The notes under the pieces are model-generated. The model did no database searches and was not told the origin of the DNA. It saw nothing but the letters and a program-made list of their open reading frames with translations. The position numbers and the translations under genes were made by a program. 64,000 nucleotides of DNA, taken from the NCBI RefSeq assembly GCF_000802205.1, contig NZ_CP012850.1, positions 3,366,707 to 3,430,706 of the forward strand, in the 5' to 3' direction. This DNA comes from Candidatus Nitrosocosmicus oleophilus. GTDB lineage: Archaea > Thermoproteota > Nitrososphaeria > Nitrososphaerales > Nitrososphaeraceae. This document shows positions 1-8,704 of this stretch, in pieces. Every line of letters starts with the position of its first letter. Within the stretch, counting starts at the first letter, position 1.

Positions 1-96
1 CGGGACTTTGCAAAAGAAGCATTTGGATTAGATTTTTCAAAAGGACCTCCACCTCCTCTAAACGAGTTGCTAGTTGACTGGCATAAAGATAAGTAA
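1..96 (+). CDS. C-terminal end of an unidentified protein (5' truncated by window)
   Basis: An open frame runs from base 1 to a TAA at 94-96 and encodes about 31 residues ending LLVDWHKDK. The fragment carries a proline run (KGPPPPLNE) and no recognisable domain. Its start lies outside the window, so neither length nor function can be judged. It reads in the same direction as the small gene at 362, from which it is separated by about 265 bp of AT-rich DNA. Confidence 0.5.
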   Translation, partial: RDFAKEAFGLDFSKGPPPPLNELLVDWHKDK

Positions 97-297
97 ATAG
101 AAAGGTATTTTGGATTTCAATCTTTCGTCTATCCGAAGTATCAAGGATGAATTGCTTAGTATGAATTCTAAATGTCAGTCGATTAGTTTTAGAAGCTACT
201 AATAATTTGACTTATGTATGATTGAATGATATCAAAATATTAGGTTATTAAAAATACAACTTCGTTTAAATCCCGATACAATAAGAAAGAAGAATAA

Positions 298-318
298 AGT
301 GTGGGATTTGAATACCGG
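298..318. repeat. Degenerate tRNA-Gly T-arm-like fragment
   Basis: The sequence around GTGGGATTTGAATACC matches the tRNA-Gly 3'-end fragments found later (GCGGGATTTGAACCC core) at most positions. It is preceded at about 258-276 by a reverse-oriented piece containing TTTAAATCCCG. It looks like a decayed outer copy of the tRNA-derived repeat family described at 2793, 4049, 5349, 11381 and 19879. The match is short and could be chance. Confidence 0.3.
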
Positions 319-361
319 TTAGTAAATATCTTAATATCAATTGGGTGAAAGTTATACAACT

Positions 362-670
362 ATGCCCAGATTCTTGTTCCAGCCAGATCCCATAGATGAT
401 TATGGATTTAATCCAATCCCTATCGACATTCACATGGGAATAATTAAGATTCCAACCGAAGAAATACTTGATGATTTTGGGATAAATACTACTGAGTCAG
501 TGATTGTAGGAACTGATAGATATGAAGTTCTAAACAGGTTACAAACAGCATTTGCCAGGGAATTTGAAAGATATGGAAAGTTAAAGAAGTCAGATATTCG
601 ACCTATGGATTATAAAACTAAACAAGCTTGGACTAGGATTAGAAGACATATCAAGAAAGAACCTAATTAA
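362..670 (+). CDS. Small conserved-looking protein of unknown function, 102 aa
   Basis: I do not recognise a family. The protein starts MPRFLFQPDPIDDYG, is soluble with no signal peptide, and has a strongly basic C-terminus (RIRRHIKKEPN). An upstream TTG at 341 is in frame, but the AT-rich element TAAATATCTT near 322-331 is better placed for the ATG at 362. A second copy, disabled by a stop codon and a frameshift, lies at 6982-7256 on the same strand with long blocks of identity (IIKIPTEEILDDFGINTTE). The existence of a related copy supports this as a real gene family. Function is unknown; a nucleic-acid role is only a guess from the basic tail. Confidence 0.6.
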   Translation: MPRFLFQPDPIDDYGFNPIPIDIHMGIIKIPTEEILDDFGINTTESVIVGTDRYEVLNRLQTAFAREFERYGKLKKSDIRPMDYKTKQAWTRIRRHIKKEPN

Positions 671-796
671 GGATTCTACATATATGTACAAATTCCAAGT
701 CATCCTCGTTTCCAAATAATATAATTGTCTGAAATATTTTATGAGAAAATAAAAGGTTTATTTCTAGCCTATTTAACGTTCCCTATGCAGTTATAT

Positions 797-1324
797 TTAT
801 CTCCAATGCCACATAAGAAATTCCCCGGTTCCATTTTTGTCGACATGGTCCTTATACACCCCCACTGAATTACTCAAAGAGGAGAGATTACCCGTAGCAA
901 CATCATCAAAAATAGCAATTCCGTTGCTATCATAACCACCACCTACATGATAGTTGGCAATTGCATAAAAGGTATAAGTTGCTATATCTTTATTATCAGT
1001 AACATACTTTGTGTTTCCTTGCAGATAAGATGTGTCGGTATCTCTGAAGGTTTCAGTCACATTCACATCAGCAGTTATATCTAATGTGCCATTAATTATT
1101 CCCTTGCCTGAAAAGCTTTCGGAAGCATTATTGTTTGTCATATTCAGTTTCCCTAGCTCAGTTTGATAATGTTCAACAAAAAATGGGTTTCCCAAATCAT
1201 TATTTTTAGACAGGTCGGTATTATCAAGGGCATGAGCATATTGTGTACCCATGAAAATAGTAGATACAATTACAAATCCCAAAAGCAATAATGAAACATT
1301 CTTAAATGTATATTGATATTTCAT
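797..1324 (-). CDS. Exported protein of unknown function, about 175 aa
   Basis: The N-terminus has a basic start (MKYQYTFKN), one hydrophobic segment of about 20 residues and a likely signal cleavage region (YAHALDNTD), so the protein is probably secreted or anchored outside the cell. The mature part is Asn/Thr/Ser-rich with several N-glycosylation sequons, as expected for an archaeal surface protein. No catalytic motif is recognised. An ATG three codons upstream (1333) is an alternative start. The downstream side (1334-2215) is largely non-coding with one decayed fragment. Confidence 0.55.
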   Translation of the reverse strand: MKYQYTFKNVSLLLLGFVIVSTIFMGTQYAHALDNTDLSKNNDLGNPFFVEHYQTELGKLNMTNNNASESFSGKGIINGTLDITADVNVTETFRDTDTSYLQGNTKYVTDNKDIATYTFYAIANYHVGGGYDSNGIAIFDDVATGNLSSLSNSVGVYKDHVDKNGTGEFLMWHWR

Positions 1325-1551
1325 GTTAATCATTTTATATCTTTAGATTATTAATATTGCGGTGTATTTCAAATTTGAAGACACTCATATATTATCATAA
1401 AAAAGGAGTAATTTCTATCCATTATACTTTCTATTAGAGATGTTCATTGCAATGCTGTTATCTTGGGTCATTGACTGTCTATATAAGATTGGAGGGTCAA
1501 AGTATGTCTTTGCAGCCCCCATTGTACATGAGTATGATTACCAGAATGCTC

Positions 1552-1707
1552 TTAATCTTGAATGTTGATGTTGTTTTCTGAGCAGTGTATACCTTCAATA
1601 GTATTAACTACAGTTGTTTTGACGTTATATGTCTGGCTATCCACCCATTGTTCGTTTGTAACCACCATCTCAAACACAAGGTTGTCCTGTGACACTGTGC
1701 TAAAATC
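1552..1707 (-). pseudogene. C-terminal remnant of a lost gene (about 51 codons, no start)
   Basis: On the minus strand a frame ending in TAA at 1552-1554 reads LVFEMVVTNEQWVDSQTYNV and ends NNINIQD. It has protein-like composition but is closed upstream by a stop and has no start codon. It is probably the 3' end of a decayed exported-protein gene. The rest of the 880-bp interval between 1334 and 2215 shows no reading frame I would defend. Confidence 0.35.
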
Positions 1708-2215
1708 CTCGATATTTAATTATCGAATGATTAGCTAAAGTTGGCTCATTTTTGGGATCAAACTCCCCCGTTATAGAAGAAAAGAAGGAAGTGTGAAATT
1801 CGGGATCAGAATTCTCTATACTCTAACAGCCAACATGCATTACGCCTTAAAATGCGCACAATTTATTCTATTAAGTTGTCTTTTTGCAGTAGTAGGTAGT
1901 AACTAAAGTGAATAAAGACTAGCAATACAAGGTGTTTTTAAACCCCTCATGTAAGTAGTGTCTAATCTCCAAAGTAATTCCATAGTGAGTCTTGTATAAT
2001 CTCTAGGTCCACACCGCTTATGCAAGACCCACCTTTCTAAAAATAGAAATCAAATAAATATAACAACTTTTTAATAAAATGGAATTTTGATACAATATAG
2101 TGGATGAAATAACTCTCAAGCAGTTAAGAGTCCAATTACTATCAACCAGAAACTACAGATGTTATTTTTGATTCTAATAAAATATTAGAAATGGGCTTTA
2201 GATTCTAGATTATCG

Positions 2216-2641
2216 CTAAAAAAGGTTTTTAATATCACAGTATCTTATGACACTCTTCCTGCAAAATTTACAAGATATTTTGCCGAATGACTCTCTTTCA
2301 ACTTCAAGAGGATATGGGTATATCTTATTACATTCTAAACTTGAACATCTAACAATCAAAGTTACGCGGTCGGCATTTGAAAGATTACTGTTTCTCTCTT
2401 TTTCCCATTTGTTACTTATGTCAAAGTCTAATATTGATTCAGCACATATTTGCTCAAATTTATCATCATTGGATGCGCTTTTCTCACTAATACCTTTATT
2501 ATTTTGGTTACTATGGTATTGAAAGCATTTAACAAGATAAGTATCAGTTTTTAGAAATTTTAAAACATCTTTATCAATCTAGGATTCGATATCCAATTTA
2601 AATTGCATTTTTACAAGTTGTAGTGCTTCTTTCTTTTTCAT
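2216..2641 (-). pseudogene. Zinc-ribbon-like protein gene with one premature stop (141 codons)
   Basis: Reading the minus strand from ATG at 2641 gives MKKKEALQLVKMQFKLDIES, then an in-frame TAG at codon 21 (2579-2581), then an uninterrupted 120-codon frame to TAG at 2216-2218. The second part contains CSSLECNKIYPY and later CKFCRKSVIRYC, two Cys pairs that could hold zinc. Codon use and composition look genuine and no ATG lies after the stop, so a single nonsense change seems to have disabled the gene. A sequencing error would give the same picture. A plus-strand frame over 2247-2522 is its antisense shadow. Confidence 0.55.
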
Positions 2642-2792
2642 GATTGATCCCTAAATCTAACATATCTTTACCTTGTGATGCTCTTAACCAAAAACCTGTT
2701 TTGAATTCATACATAGATTTATCGAATCAAGGGAGCAAATTTCCCGCACAAATTCAGGTACAAATCTAATGAATCCTCCAAAATTCGAATAG

Positions 2793-2823
2793 TGCGAAGT
2801 GCGGGATTTGAACCCGCGATCCC
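2793..2823 (-). repeat. tRNA-Gly 3'-end fragment (T arm plus acceptor), copy 1
   Basis: These 31 bp equal the 3' end of the intact tRNA-Gly at 21207-21281 (discriminator, acceptor 3' strand, full T stem-loop and variable bases), in the same minus orientation. No D arm or anticodon arm follows. The fragment sits about 70 bp before the promoter of the first exported alpha/beta hydrolase. Tyrosine-recombinase attachment sites typically use this part of a tRNA, but no integrase is visible in the window. Confidence 0.8.
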
Positions 2824-2894
2824 TTTATCTTTAGCTGTTGGTTATAGAGAGGGATAATTTGGCCAAGATAATCTTCTTACAACACTTCACCCTC

Positions 2895-2902
2895 TTTATA
2901 TA
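2895..2902 (+). promoter_or_regulatory. TATA box of hydrolase A
   Basis: TTTATATA lies in a stretch (CACCCTCTTTATATACT) conserved at all three paralogous hydrolases. The box centre is about 26 nt before the ATG at 2924, the expected spacing for leaderless archaeal transcription, and no Shine-Dalgarno motif precedes the ATG. Confidence 0.7.
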
Positions 2903-2923
2903 CTTCCTCGAGTGAAATTGCAT

Positions 2924-3961
2924 ATGTATAGTTATAGTAAGATAAGAAAAGATCATCTTTTCATGGTTGCAATAATATCAACTCTAATTTTCTCAAGTAT
3001 GACTATGGGCAATGGCTTTACTAATATAGTAAATGGTCAAACAAATACTACCCAAGCAAACTCCACCAATAATGTTACGGGCTTGGTAAATACACAATAC
3101 ATTCCAATTCAAAAAGTCCACGTTGGAGATATTGAAATGGCATACAAGATGTTTGGTAAAGGAGACCCTATTTTGCTTATCAGTCCTGCACAGGCCGATA
3201 TGAATTACTGGGAACCTTCCCTCATAGATACTCTTTCTGCAAATCACACGATAATTGTATTTGACAACCGCGGAGTTGGAAACACTTCCACTGGTATAAA
3301 GCCGTTCTCCATCCAACAATTTGCTAATGATACTGCTGGTTTACTAGACGCTCTGAAAATACAAAAGGCAGATGTTCTTGGCTATTCACTGGGTTCTTTC
3401 ATAGCTCAACAGCTTGCCGTTACACATCCAGACAAGGTTAACAGACTTGTGCTTATTGCTACAACATGTGGTGGAAAAGAGAGTATTCCTCCTAGTCCTG
3501 AACCTCAAAAAAGGGTTATTGATGTTATAAATAGAATTGCAAATGATACGCCTGTCACTTCGCAGGAAGTAAAAGCACTTCTGTCTGATGGCTTGGGATC
3601 AGGATGGCTCAAACTGCATCCCAATTTCCTTGAAACCATACCTATCCCAGAAGTAAAAGATCTGTTCCCTAGTATTACTCCTGATAATAATTTAAAGCAG
3701 TTCAAAGCAGCACTAGACTGGGAGGCATCTAATTGGAATGGGGTTTGCGATGAGCTTAGAAAAATATCAATACCAACACTGATCATAACTGGAACCGATG
3801 ATATAATCCCAACGCAAAATGCATTAATTATTGCAGGAAAGATCCCTGGAGCCTGGCTTATACAGATAAAAGATGCTGGCCATGCAATACCGATTCAATA
3901 TCCGGCGGAGGTTGCTGAGATATTAAATACATTTCTAACGACTACTAGCCCAAACAATTGA
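2924..3961 (+). CDS. Exported alpha/beta-fold hydrolase, paralog A (345 aa)
   Basis: This is a serine hydrolase of the alpha/beta superfamily with the nucleophile elbow GYSLGS (Ser about residue 155), an acid near GTDDI and a C-terminal catalytic His in DAGHAIP (about 320). The N-terminus is an export signal or anchor (FMVAIISTLIFSSMTMG) followed by an Asn/Thr-rich linker with glycosylation sequons, so it works outside the cell. The ATG at 2924 is chosen because the conserved TATA box is about 26 nt upstream; a GTG at 2912 would place the start too close. The usual HG oxyanion motif is replaced by SPAQAD, unlike its paralogs at 4234 and 20066, suggesting a different substrate or altered activity. 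The substrate is unknown. Confidence 0.8.
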   Translation: MYSYSKIRKDHLFMVAIISTLIFSSMTMGNGFTNIVNGQTNTTQANSTNNVTGLVNTQYIPIQKVHVGDIEMAYKMFGKGDPILLISPAQADMNYWEPSLIDTLSANHTIIVFDNRGVGNTSTGIKPFSIQQFANDTAGLLDALKIQKADVLGYSLGSFIAQQLAVTHPDKVNRLVLIATTCGGKESIPPSPEPQKRVIDVINRIANDTPVTSQEVKALLSDGLGSGWLKLHPNFLETIPIPEVKDLFPSITPDNNLKQFKAALDWEASNWNGVCDELRKISIPTLIITGTDDIIPTQNALIIAGKIPGAWLIQIKDAGHAIPIQYPAEVAEILNTFLTTTSPNN

Positions 3962-4024
3962 ACAGCCATTGAATGAAGCATTTGGTTATCTAATTAACTT
4001 ATCCTGATTAGATTGTAGACAAGG

Positions 4025-4079
4025 GGGTTCAAATCAATCTCAAAAAGGTGCGAAGTGCGGGATTTGAACCCGCGATCCC
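4025..4079. repeat. tRNA-Gly 3'-end fragment (copy 2) with upstream inverted T-arm
   Basis: The 31-bp tRNA-Gly 3' fragment lies at 4049-4079 (minus orientation). At 4025-4035 GGGTTCAAATC is the exact reverse complement of GATTTGAACCC at 4061-4071, giving an 11-bp inverted repeat with a 25-nt spacer. A further half copy follows (GTTCAAATCCCG, then CCGCGATCCC near 4130), so this unit holds a partly doubled fragment compared with copy 1. Confidence 0.75.
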
Positions 4080-4204
4080 TTCGCTTTATTGTAAAGTTCA
4101 AATCCCGAAAATAAAGAATGAGAATCCGCGATCCCTCTATCTTTAGTTATTGGTCACAGAGATGGATAATTTGATCGATAGTGTTCACACAAGACTTCAC
4201 CCTC

Positions 4205-4212
4205 TTTATATA
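4205..4212 (+). promoter_or_regulatory. TATA box of hydrolase B
   Basis: TTTATATA sits in the same conserved context as at 2895 and 20037, centred 26 nt before the ATG at 4234. This spacing implies a leaderless transcript and rules out the longer frame that opens at 4150, because that frame would contain the promoter. Confidence 0.7.
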
Positions 4213-4233
4213 CTCCGTCGAGTGACAGTGGTT

Positions 4234-5265
4234 ATGAATAATAGTAGACAGGTAAGAAAAGGCTATCTTTTCATTATAGTATTCATTTCTGCTATAATTT
4301 TCTCAAGTATGACTATGGGCAATGGCTTTACTAATACAGTGAACGGTCAAACAAATGCTACTCAGGCCAATTCAAGCAATACTAACAATTTGGTAAATAC
4401 ACAAGACATCCCATTAGAAAAAGTCCGTGTTGGAGATATTGAAATGGCATATAAAATGTTTGGTAAAGGTGATCCCTTGATACTTCACAATGGTGCTTCT
4501 GATAACATGGATGCTTGGGATCCAGCCCTTCTCACTAGGCTAGCATCAAATCACACAGTAATTATTTTTGATAGTCGTGGAATCGGAAATACCACTGCAG
4601 GGACCGAGCCATATTCTATACAATTACTTGGTAATGATACTGCTGGTTTAATGGATGCTTTGAAAATACAAAAAGCAAACGTTCTTGGATATTCTTTGGG
4701 TACATACATAACGCAACAATTTGCAATTACGCATCCTGATAAGGTTAGTAGTATTATACTTATTGCTGGTTCCTGTGGTGGGAAAGATGGTATACCTCGA
4801 CCTGCTGAGTTTGACAAATTACAAGCAGATATTGTAAACAAAACCCAAAATAATATACCTGTATCTCAGGATGAACTGAAGTCGCTTGTAACGGCCTCAT
4901 TAGGACCGGGTTGGATAAAACTACACCCAGAATCTGCAGCGATTCCAGAAAACATTACATTCCAGCAAATGAAACCTAGTGTTTCACCTGAAACATTGAA
5001 TAATCAGAAGAACGCTGGATTTGCTTGGGTGGCTTCCGACTGGAATGGTGCTTGTGACGACCTTGCAAAGATAAACAAGCCTCTGTTAGTTATAGCAGGA
5101 ACAGACGATAATCTCTACGTCCCGCATGAAAACTCTTTGGTCATTGCAAATAAAGTTCCAGGAGCCTGGCTAGTACAGATAAAAGATGCTAGTCATGCCG
5201 TTCCTGATCAATATCCAGAGGAAGTCGGTAAAATAATAGAAACATTCTTGTCGACTATAAAGTAA
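4234..5265 (+). CDS. Exported alpha/beta-fold hydrolase, paralog B (343 aa)
   Basis: Closely related to the genes at 2924 and 20066: signal segment (YLFIIVFISAIIFSS), Asn/Thr-rich linker, nucleophile motif GYSLGT, acid region AGTDDN and catalytic His in DASHAVP. The region before the nucleophile (LILHNGASDNMDAW) differs from both paralogs in the oxyanion loop. The start follows the leaderless promoter rule. It is flanked on both sides by tRNA-Gly 3' fragments (4049 and 5349), so gene plus fragment form a repeated unit. Expected location is the cell surface; the substrate cannot be read from sequence. Confidence 0.8.
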   Translation: MNNSRQVRKGYLFIIVFISAIIFSSMTMGNGFTNTVNGQTNATQANSSNTNNLVNTQDIPLEKVRVGDIEMAYKMFGKGDPLILHNGASDNMDAWDPALLTRLASNHTVIIFDSRGIGNTTAGTEPYSIQLLGNDTAGLMDALKIQKANVLGYSLGTYITQQFAITHPDKVSSIILIAGSCGGKDGIPRPAEFDKLQADIVNKTQNNIPVSQDELKSLVTASLGPGWIKLHPESAAIPENITFQQMKPSVSPETLNNQKNAGFAWVASDWNGACDDLAKINKPLLVIAGTDDNLYVPHENSLVIANKVPGAWLVQIKDASHAVPDQYPEEVGKIIETFLSTIK

Positions 5266-5324
5266 AGGTGACCAAGCAGGAAAGAAGAATCCGACATTAA
5301 TTTTTGTACACCATCTTGACAAGC

Positions 5325-5379
5325 GGGTTCAAATCAATCATAAAAAAGTGCGAAGTGCGGGATTTGAACCCGCGATCCC
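5325..5379. repeat. tRNA-Gly 3'-end fragment (copy 3) with inverted T-arm, no hydrolase after it
   Basis: GGGTTCAAATC at 5325-5335 and GATTTGAACCC at 5361-5371 have the same spacing as in copy 2. The 31-bp tRNA fragment is at 5349-5379. After it the unit decays: a TTGCTTTATTGTATGGTTC stretch resembles the other units, but no promoter or hydrolase follows. The DNA from 5400 to 5699 holds no gene I can support. This is either a broken unit or the place where foreign DNA interrupted the array. Confidence 0.75.
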
Positions 5380-5699
5380 TTTGCTTTATTGTATGGTTCA
5401 AATCCCAAAAATGAAAGAGGAAATCCAGTGATTCCATGTCCGCAACAATTCCTATATTATAACTAAGATATTAACTGAATATTGTCTTTGGTTGAACGTT
5501 CTTTCAAGAAATGTTATCTCTGTTTTTGAGGAATAACATAGAACGAAAGACAAAGGTAAAAGATCTTTCGGAGTATGATAAGCAGCCAAGGCCATATGCC
5601 GACTAATTCTTGTAACAAAATTCATTAAACTTTTACCACATTAATTATTTAATGTAAATTCTGGAGAATGCTTAACTATCTTTTATGGGGTTTCTTTTC

Positions 5700-6003
5700 A
5701 TGAAATTTGAAGCTAAGGTTATGATTCTATCCACTTTGTTGATTTTAATCTCAGTTAGTTTATCAAGTATCGGATATACATTTGCTCAATGAGGTGATTA
5801 TTTAGGTCAAAATGAAGATGCTAATGAAGCATCTCAAAGTAAATCAAGTTTCAGAAACTAATCAAAATAGTATGTGTGTATTGGATAAAAGCACATCTCT
5901 TAGTTGTAATAATTTATCAGGTCAGAGGATTGGTTCCGGTCAACAGGGTGAACCAGGACCAGGATCGCAGGTCAAGTTTGCCCGAGCAGGGCGAGGACCA
6001 TAA
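5700..6003 (+). pseudogene. Disrupted exported collagen-like protein gene
   Basis: An ATG at 5700 opens a clean signal peptide (MKFEAKVMILSTLLILIS ending TFAQ), but TGA follows at 5790-5792. The same frame continues GDYLGQNEDANEASQSK to another stop. A different frame then carries a Cys-containing stretch and a collagen-like GQQGEPGPGSQ segment to TAA at 6001-6003. One nonsense change and one frameshift would explain this. Gly-x-Pro-type exported proteins are known from soil Nitrososphaeria, so this is probably a decayed family member. Confidence 0.5.
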
Positions 6004-6123
6004 CAATCGAATATTTTCATCAATTAGTATGTCGAAAAGATTTACTTTGTCTTAAATTATTAGAGTATTAGAGTATTAGAATCTATGACAAAATCTCAAA
6101 TACTTCTACCATGTTAAATTATT

Positions 6124-6792
6124 ATGGATATTACAAATCATATCCAAAATAGTACAAATCCGTGGCATAAACAAATTACTAAACAAGGCCTTGTTAATTT
6201 AAAGATAGTATCGATTAGTATTATCGCAATACTACTAACCATTGTACTGATTTCAGGTTCAATAGTATCATCAAATGTTTTTGCAGCAAAAAGTCCCTCT
6301 CCAAGAGATGTTTGTAATGTATTTTCAGGTGGTACTTGTTCTTGTGGTAATAACATTGAGGACCTTACTGCAACATGTTGTACGGTTACGCCCGGTTCAA
6401 CTCCCGGAAATGATATAATGATATGTGAACGATGTTCTATCAACACTAATACTGGTGAAAATTATAACTGTGAAGTTAGTCGAAAATCGCCAACAACAGG
6501 TGAAACAAACTTTCCTAATAATGAAGGTATATTAGAACAACCGTCACAAAAACATAATCCAAAAGATAATGCCAAAGTTCCAAACAATAATGGGGTTATA
6601 GAACAAAATTCTATATTGTCTAACAATCCAACATCCAATCAAAACAATCCTAAACAATTACAGCAAACTAATAATGAACAATTAGCAAAAAGCAGTAACA
6701 ATAACAATAAAGATAATTCACCAACATCTCCTCCTTGCCCAAATAAAGGACCAATACCTCCTAACTGTACACTAAAACCTATCTTCAAGTAA
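6124..6792 (+). CDS. Exported cysteine-rich protein with Asn/Gln-rich tail (222 aa)
   Basis: The N-terminus has a transmembrane/signal segment (about residues 28-52, ending NVFAAKSPS). It is followed by a cysteine-rich module starting SPRDVCNVFSGGTCSCG with further CC, CERC and NCE cysteines, and then an Asn/Gln/Pro-rich low-complexity tail. The SPRDVC module recurs in the frameshifted gene at 7396-7861, and a related cysteine layout occurs at 7866-8372, so three paralogs cluster here. The disulfide-rich head and flexible tail suggest a secreted structural or binding protein. I do not recognise a named family. Confidence 0.65.
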   Translation: MDITNHIQNSTNPWHKQITKQGLVNLKIVSISIIAILLTIVLISGSIVSSNVFAAKSPSPRDVCNVFSGGTCSCGNNIEDLTATCCTVTPGSTPGNDIMICERCSINTNTGENYNCEVSRKSPTTGETNFPNNEGILEQPSQKHNPKDNAKVPNNNGVIEQNSILSNNPTSNQNNPKQLQQTNNEQLAKSSNNNNKDNSPTSPPCPNKGPIPPNCTLKPIFK

Positions 6793-6981
6793 TGGAGTTT
6801 TAAATCTATATTATGTTAAGACTGCCATTTTGCTAATGAGAGATGAATTAGAATTGAATTTTACGAAAAGTTTGAGTGATTGTATCCAATGATAAGTTGA
6901 ATGTTTAATTTTGGAGATGATTATGTTAATTTGCTCTCTTATCCCCCAACTACCTCTATATAATAAAAGTAATTCTCCATC

Positions 6982-7256
6982 GATGGCTACAAGTTTTATC
7001 CAATTCCAATAGATATACATTTGGGAATAATCAAAATCCCTACTGAAGAGATTTTAGATGATTTTGGGATAAACACTACTGAAACTGTGATAGTGGGAAC
7101 TGACAGACGAGATGTTCGTAATTAGTTACAAGAACACTTTGCAAGGGACTTTCTTAGATATGGTAAATTAAAGAACCAGAAATTAGACATCTGGACTACA
7201 AAACTAAACAAGGGTGGTCAAGGAAGAGAAGACATATCAAGACTGAGCCTAGTTGA
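6982..7256 (+). pseudogene. Disabled second copy of the small protein at 362
   Basis: The frame from about 6982 aligns with residues 13 onward of the gene at 362 (PIPIDIHLGIIKIPTEEILD), with TAG at 7123-7125 where the intact gene has an Arg codon. After GKLK a frameshift moves the rest (HLDYKTKQGW) to another frame, ending TGA at 7254-7256. No intact start was found. It is a clear non-functional paralog on the same strand 6.6 kb away. Confidence 0.7.
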
Positions 7257-7395
7257 GAAATTGAATCGTGGTCTTAAAATTCTAAATCAAACTCACTTTA
7301 ATAACATACAAATGTCCTTTCTGTTGTATCGATTTAATTAGGTGGAGTCTCTCTACCCTCTCATGATACACCATTCGACTCTACTACTGGTTTGA

Positions 7396-7861
7396 TCAGT
7401 TATTATCCTCATTAAATGTACCCGTTGTTGTAGTAGTATTATCGAAATTACTTCCTTTGTCAAAATTGTGTTCTCCTCCTCCTTCTTGTTCAAAGATTCC
7501 ACCTACAGTATTGTTATCTGGAAGATCTGTCTGGCTAGGGAATTTAATACTATCTTCTGGATGGCAATTAATATAGTCACCCGTTGTAAGATCTATATCA
7601 CATATATCACAATATTGGCGTCCAGAGTTATCATTAGTGCAACATCTTGCGTTACCTTCTGTAGTTAAAGAATCACACCGACATAGATATTGGTTAATTT
7701 TACATACATCTCTAGGTGATCTTTTTTTCTGCAAGGGCGCCCGATACCAAAGAACTTGAAATCAATCCGATAGTTATCATGATTGTTATAGTGACCGTCA
7801 TCATCGGTATCAGAGAATTATTTTGGGTTGGCTTAATTTTCCTGAAGGATTTCATTTTCAT
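7396..7861 (-). pseudogene. Exported cysteine-rich protein gene with a frameshift in an A7 run
   Basis: Minus-strand ATG at 7861 begins MKMKSFRKIKPTQNN, followed by a hydrophobic signal segment ending SGALAEK. The frame then breaks at a run of seven A (7722-7728). Removing one A joins it to SPRDVCKINQYLCRCD, a cysteine module like that at 6124, followed by CCTN, CDICD and a Thr/Asn-rich tail to the stop at 7396. The lesion could be a true frameshift, slippage-dependent expression or a homopolymer sequencing error. The gene directly follows the exported paralog at 7866 and is probably co-transcribed with it. Confidence 0.6.
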
Positions 7862-7865
7862 CAAC

Positions 7866-8372
7866 CTATTGATTGAATACTCCACCATTGTTGTTGGGGT
7901 CTATCCCTTTTGAATTGTCTTGATTGCTAGACTCACTATTATCGTTAAAGGTTCCACCTGTAGATGGGTCTATCCCTTTTGGAAGATCTGAGTTGCTTGA
8001 ACCATCATTATCACTTAAGACTCCGCCACTGTCTTTAGGATTGGTAGTATCACCGCCTTTGTCTTCTCTAACAGGATAAGCGGGTCCGCAGTTGCTCGGG
8101 GGGTGCGTATTGTCACATTTGGTACACCAGCCGTTAGTTGTACCAATTTCATGTGCACAACATACCACTTTACCTATTGTTCCACTATCTGGAATACGAC
8201 CGCAATTATAAGGAGTCATATTTCGTGCATCACTATGACCAACAATTGATGCACTTGTGAGGAGAATAATTGGAATCAAAACTATATTAAGATTGTTAAA
8301 AGAGTGGTTTGGGGAATTGTTAATTCCTTCATGTTTGGTGTCATCAAAAAGATAATATATAAATATTGCCAA
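7866..8372 (-). CDS. Exported cysteine-containing protein with repeated acidic tail (168 aa)
   Basis: A hydrophobic segment (NIVLIPIILLTSASIVG) suggests export. A small cysteine module follows (PYNCGRI, VVCCAHE, WCTKCDN, NCGPAYP). The tail repeats a unit of the type GIDPSTGGTFNDNS / GIDPNNNGGVFN and is rich in Asn, Ser, Asp and Gly. The layout matches the paralogs at 6124 and 7396. The start is uncertain: ATG at 8372 is the only in-frame ATG, yet an AT-rich TATA-like stretch lies inside the first codons. The function is not recognised. Confidence 0.6.
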   Translation of the reverse strand: MAIFIYYLFDDTKHEGINNSPNHSFNNLNIVLIPIILLTSASIVGHSDARNMTPYNCGRIPDSGTIGKVVCCAHEIGTTNGWCTKCDNTHPPSNCGPAYPVREDKGGDTTNPKDSGGVLSDNDGSSNSDLPKGIDPSTGGTFNDNSESSNQDNSKGIDPNNNGGVFNQ

Positions 8373-8704
8373 TTATTTGCAAAAACTCTAAGAATCTTAG
8401 AGTCGTAGAATTAATTGTCGTCTAGATCTTAGATATAATGCGATTCAATTTGTATATACAAGCTAATATGAAAGAAAGGTATGAGTATTATATCAAACTT
8501 TGTCCAACAGGTTATTTAGTTAATAAGTGATATATGCAATAAGAATACAATTATATTATCTGTTACTCCTTTACAATATTAATCGTCGAGTAGCTTTCGT
8601 CAAGCTACCTATTTTATTTGTGTTAAATCTGTTTAGTCAACTACAATACTATAATAAACGACAATTAATTGTCTTAGAGTATAAAACTTGGGAAAACAAT
8701 CACC

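Noticed and set aside
2247..2522. Plus-strand 91-codon frame
   Set aside because: It is antisense to a better minus-strand frame with Cys pairs (2216-2641) and has a Leu/Phe-rich shadow composition.
4150..4233. Longer N-terminus for hydrolase B
   Set aside because: The extension would contain the conserved TATA box; paralogs support ATG 4234.
2793..5379. Repeated 31-bp element read as a CRISPR array
   Set aside because: Spacing is over 1 kb with genes between, the repeat is a tRNA 3' end, and no cas gene is present.
6811..7020. Minus-strand 69-codon frame
   Set aside because: It overlaps the start of the plus-strand pseudogene at 6982 and has no protein-like features.
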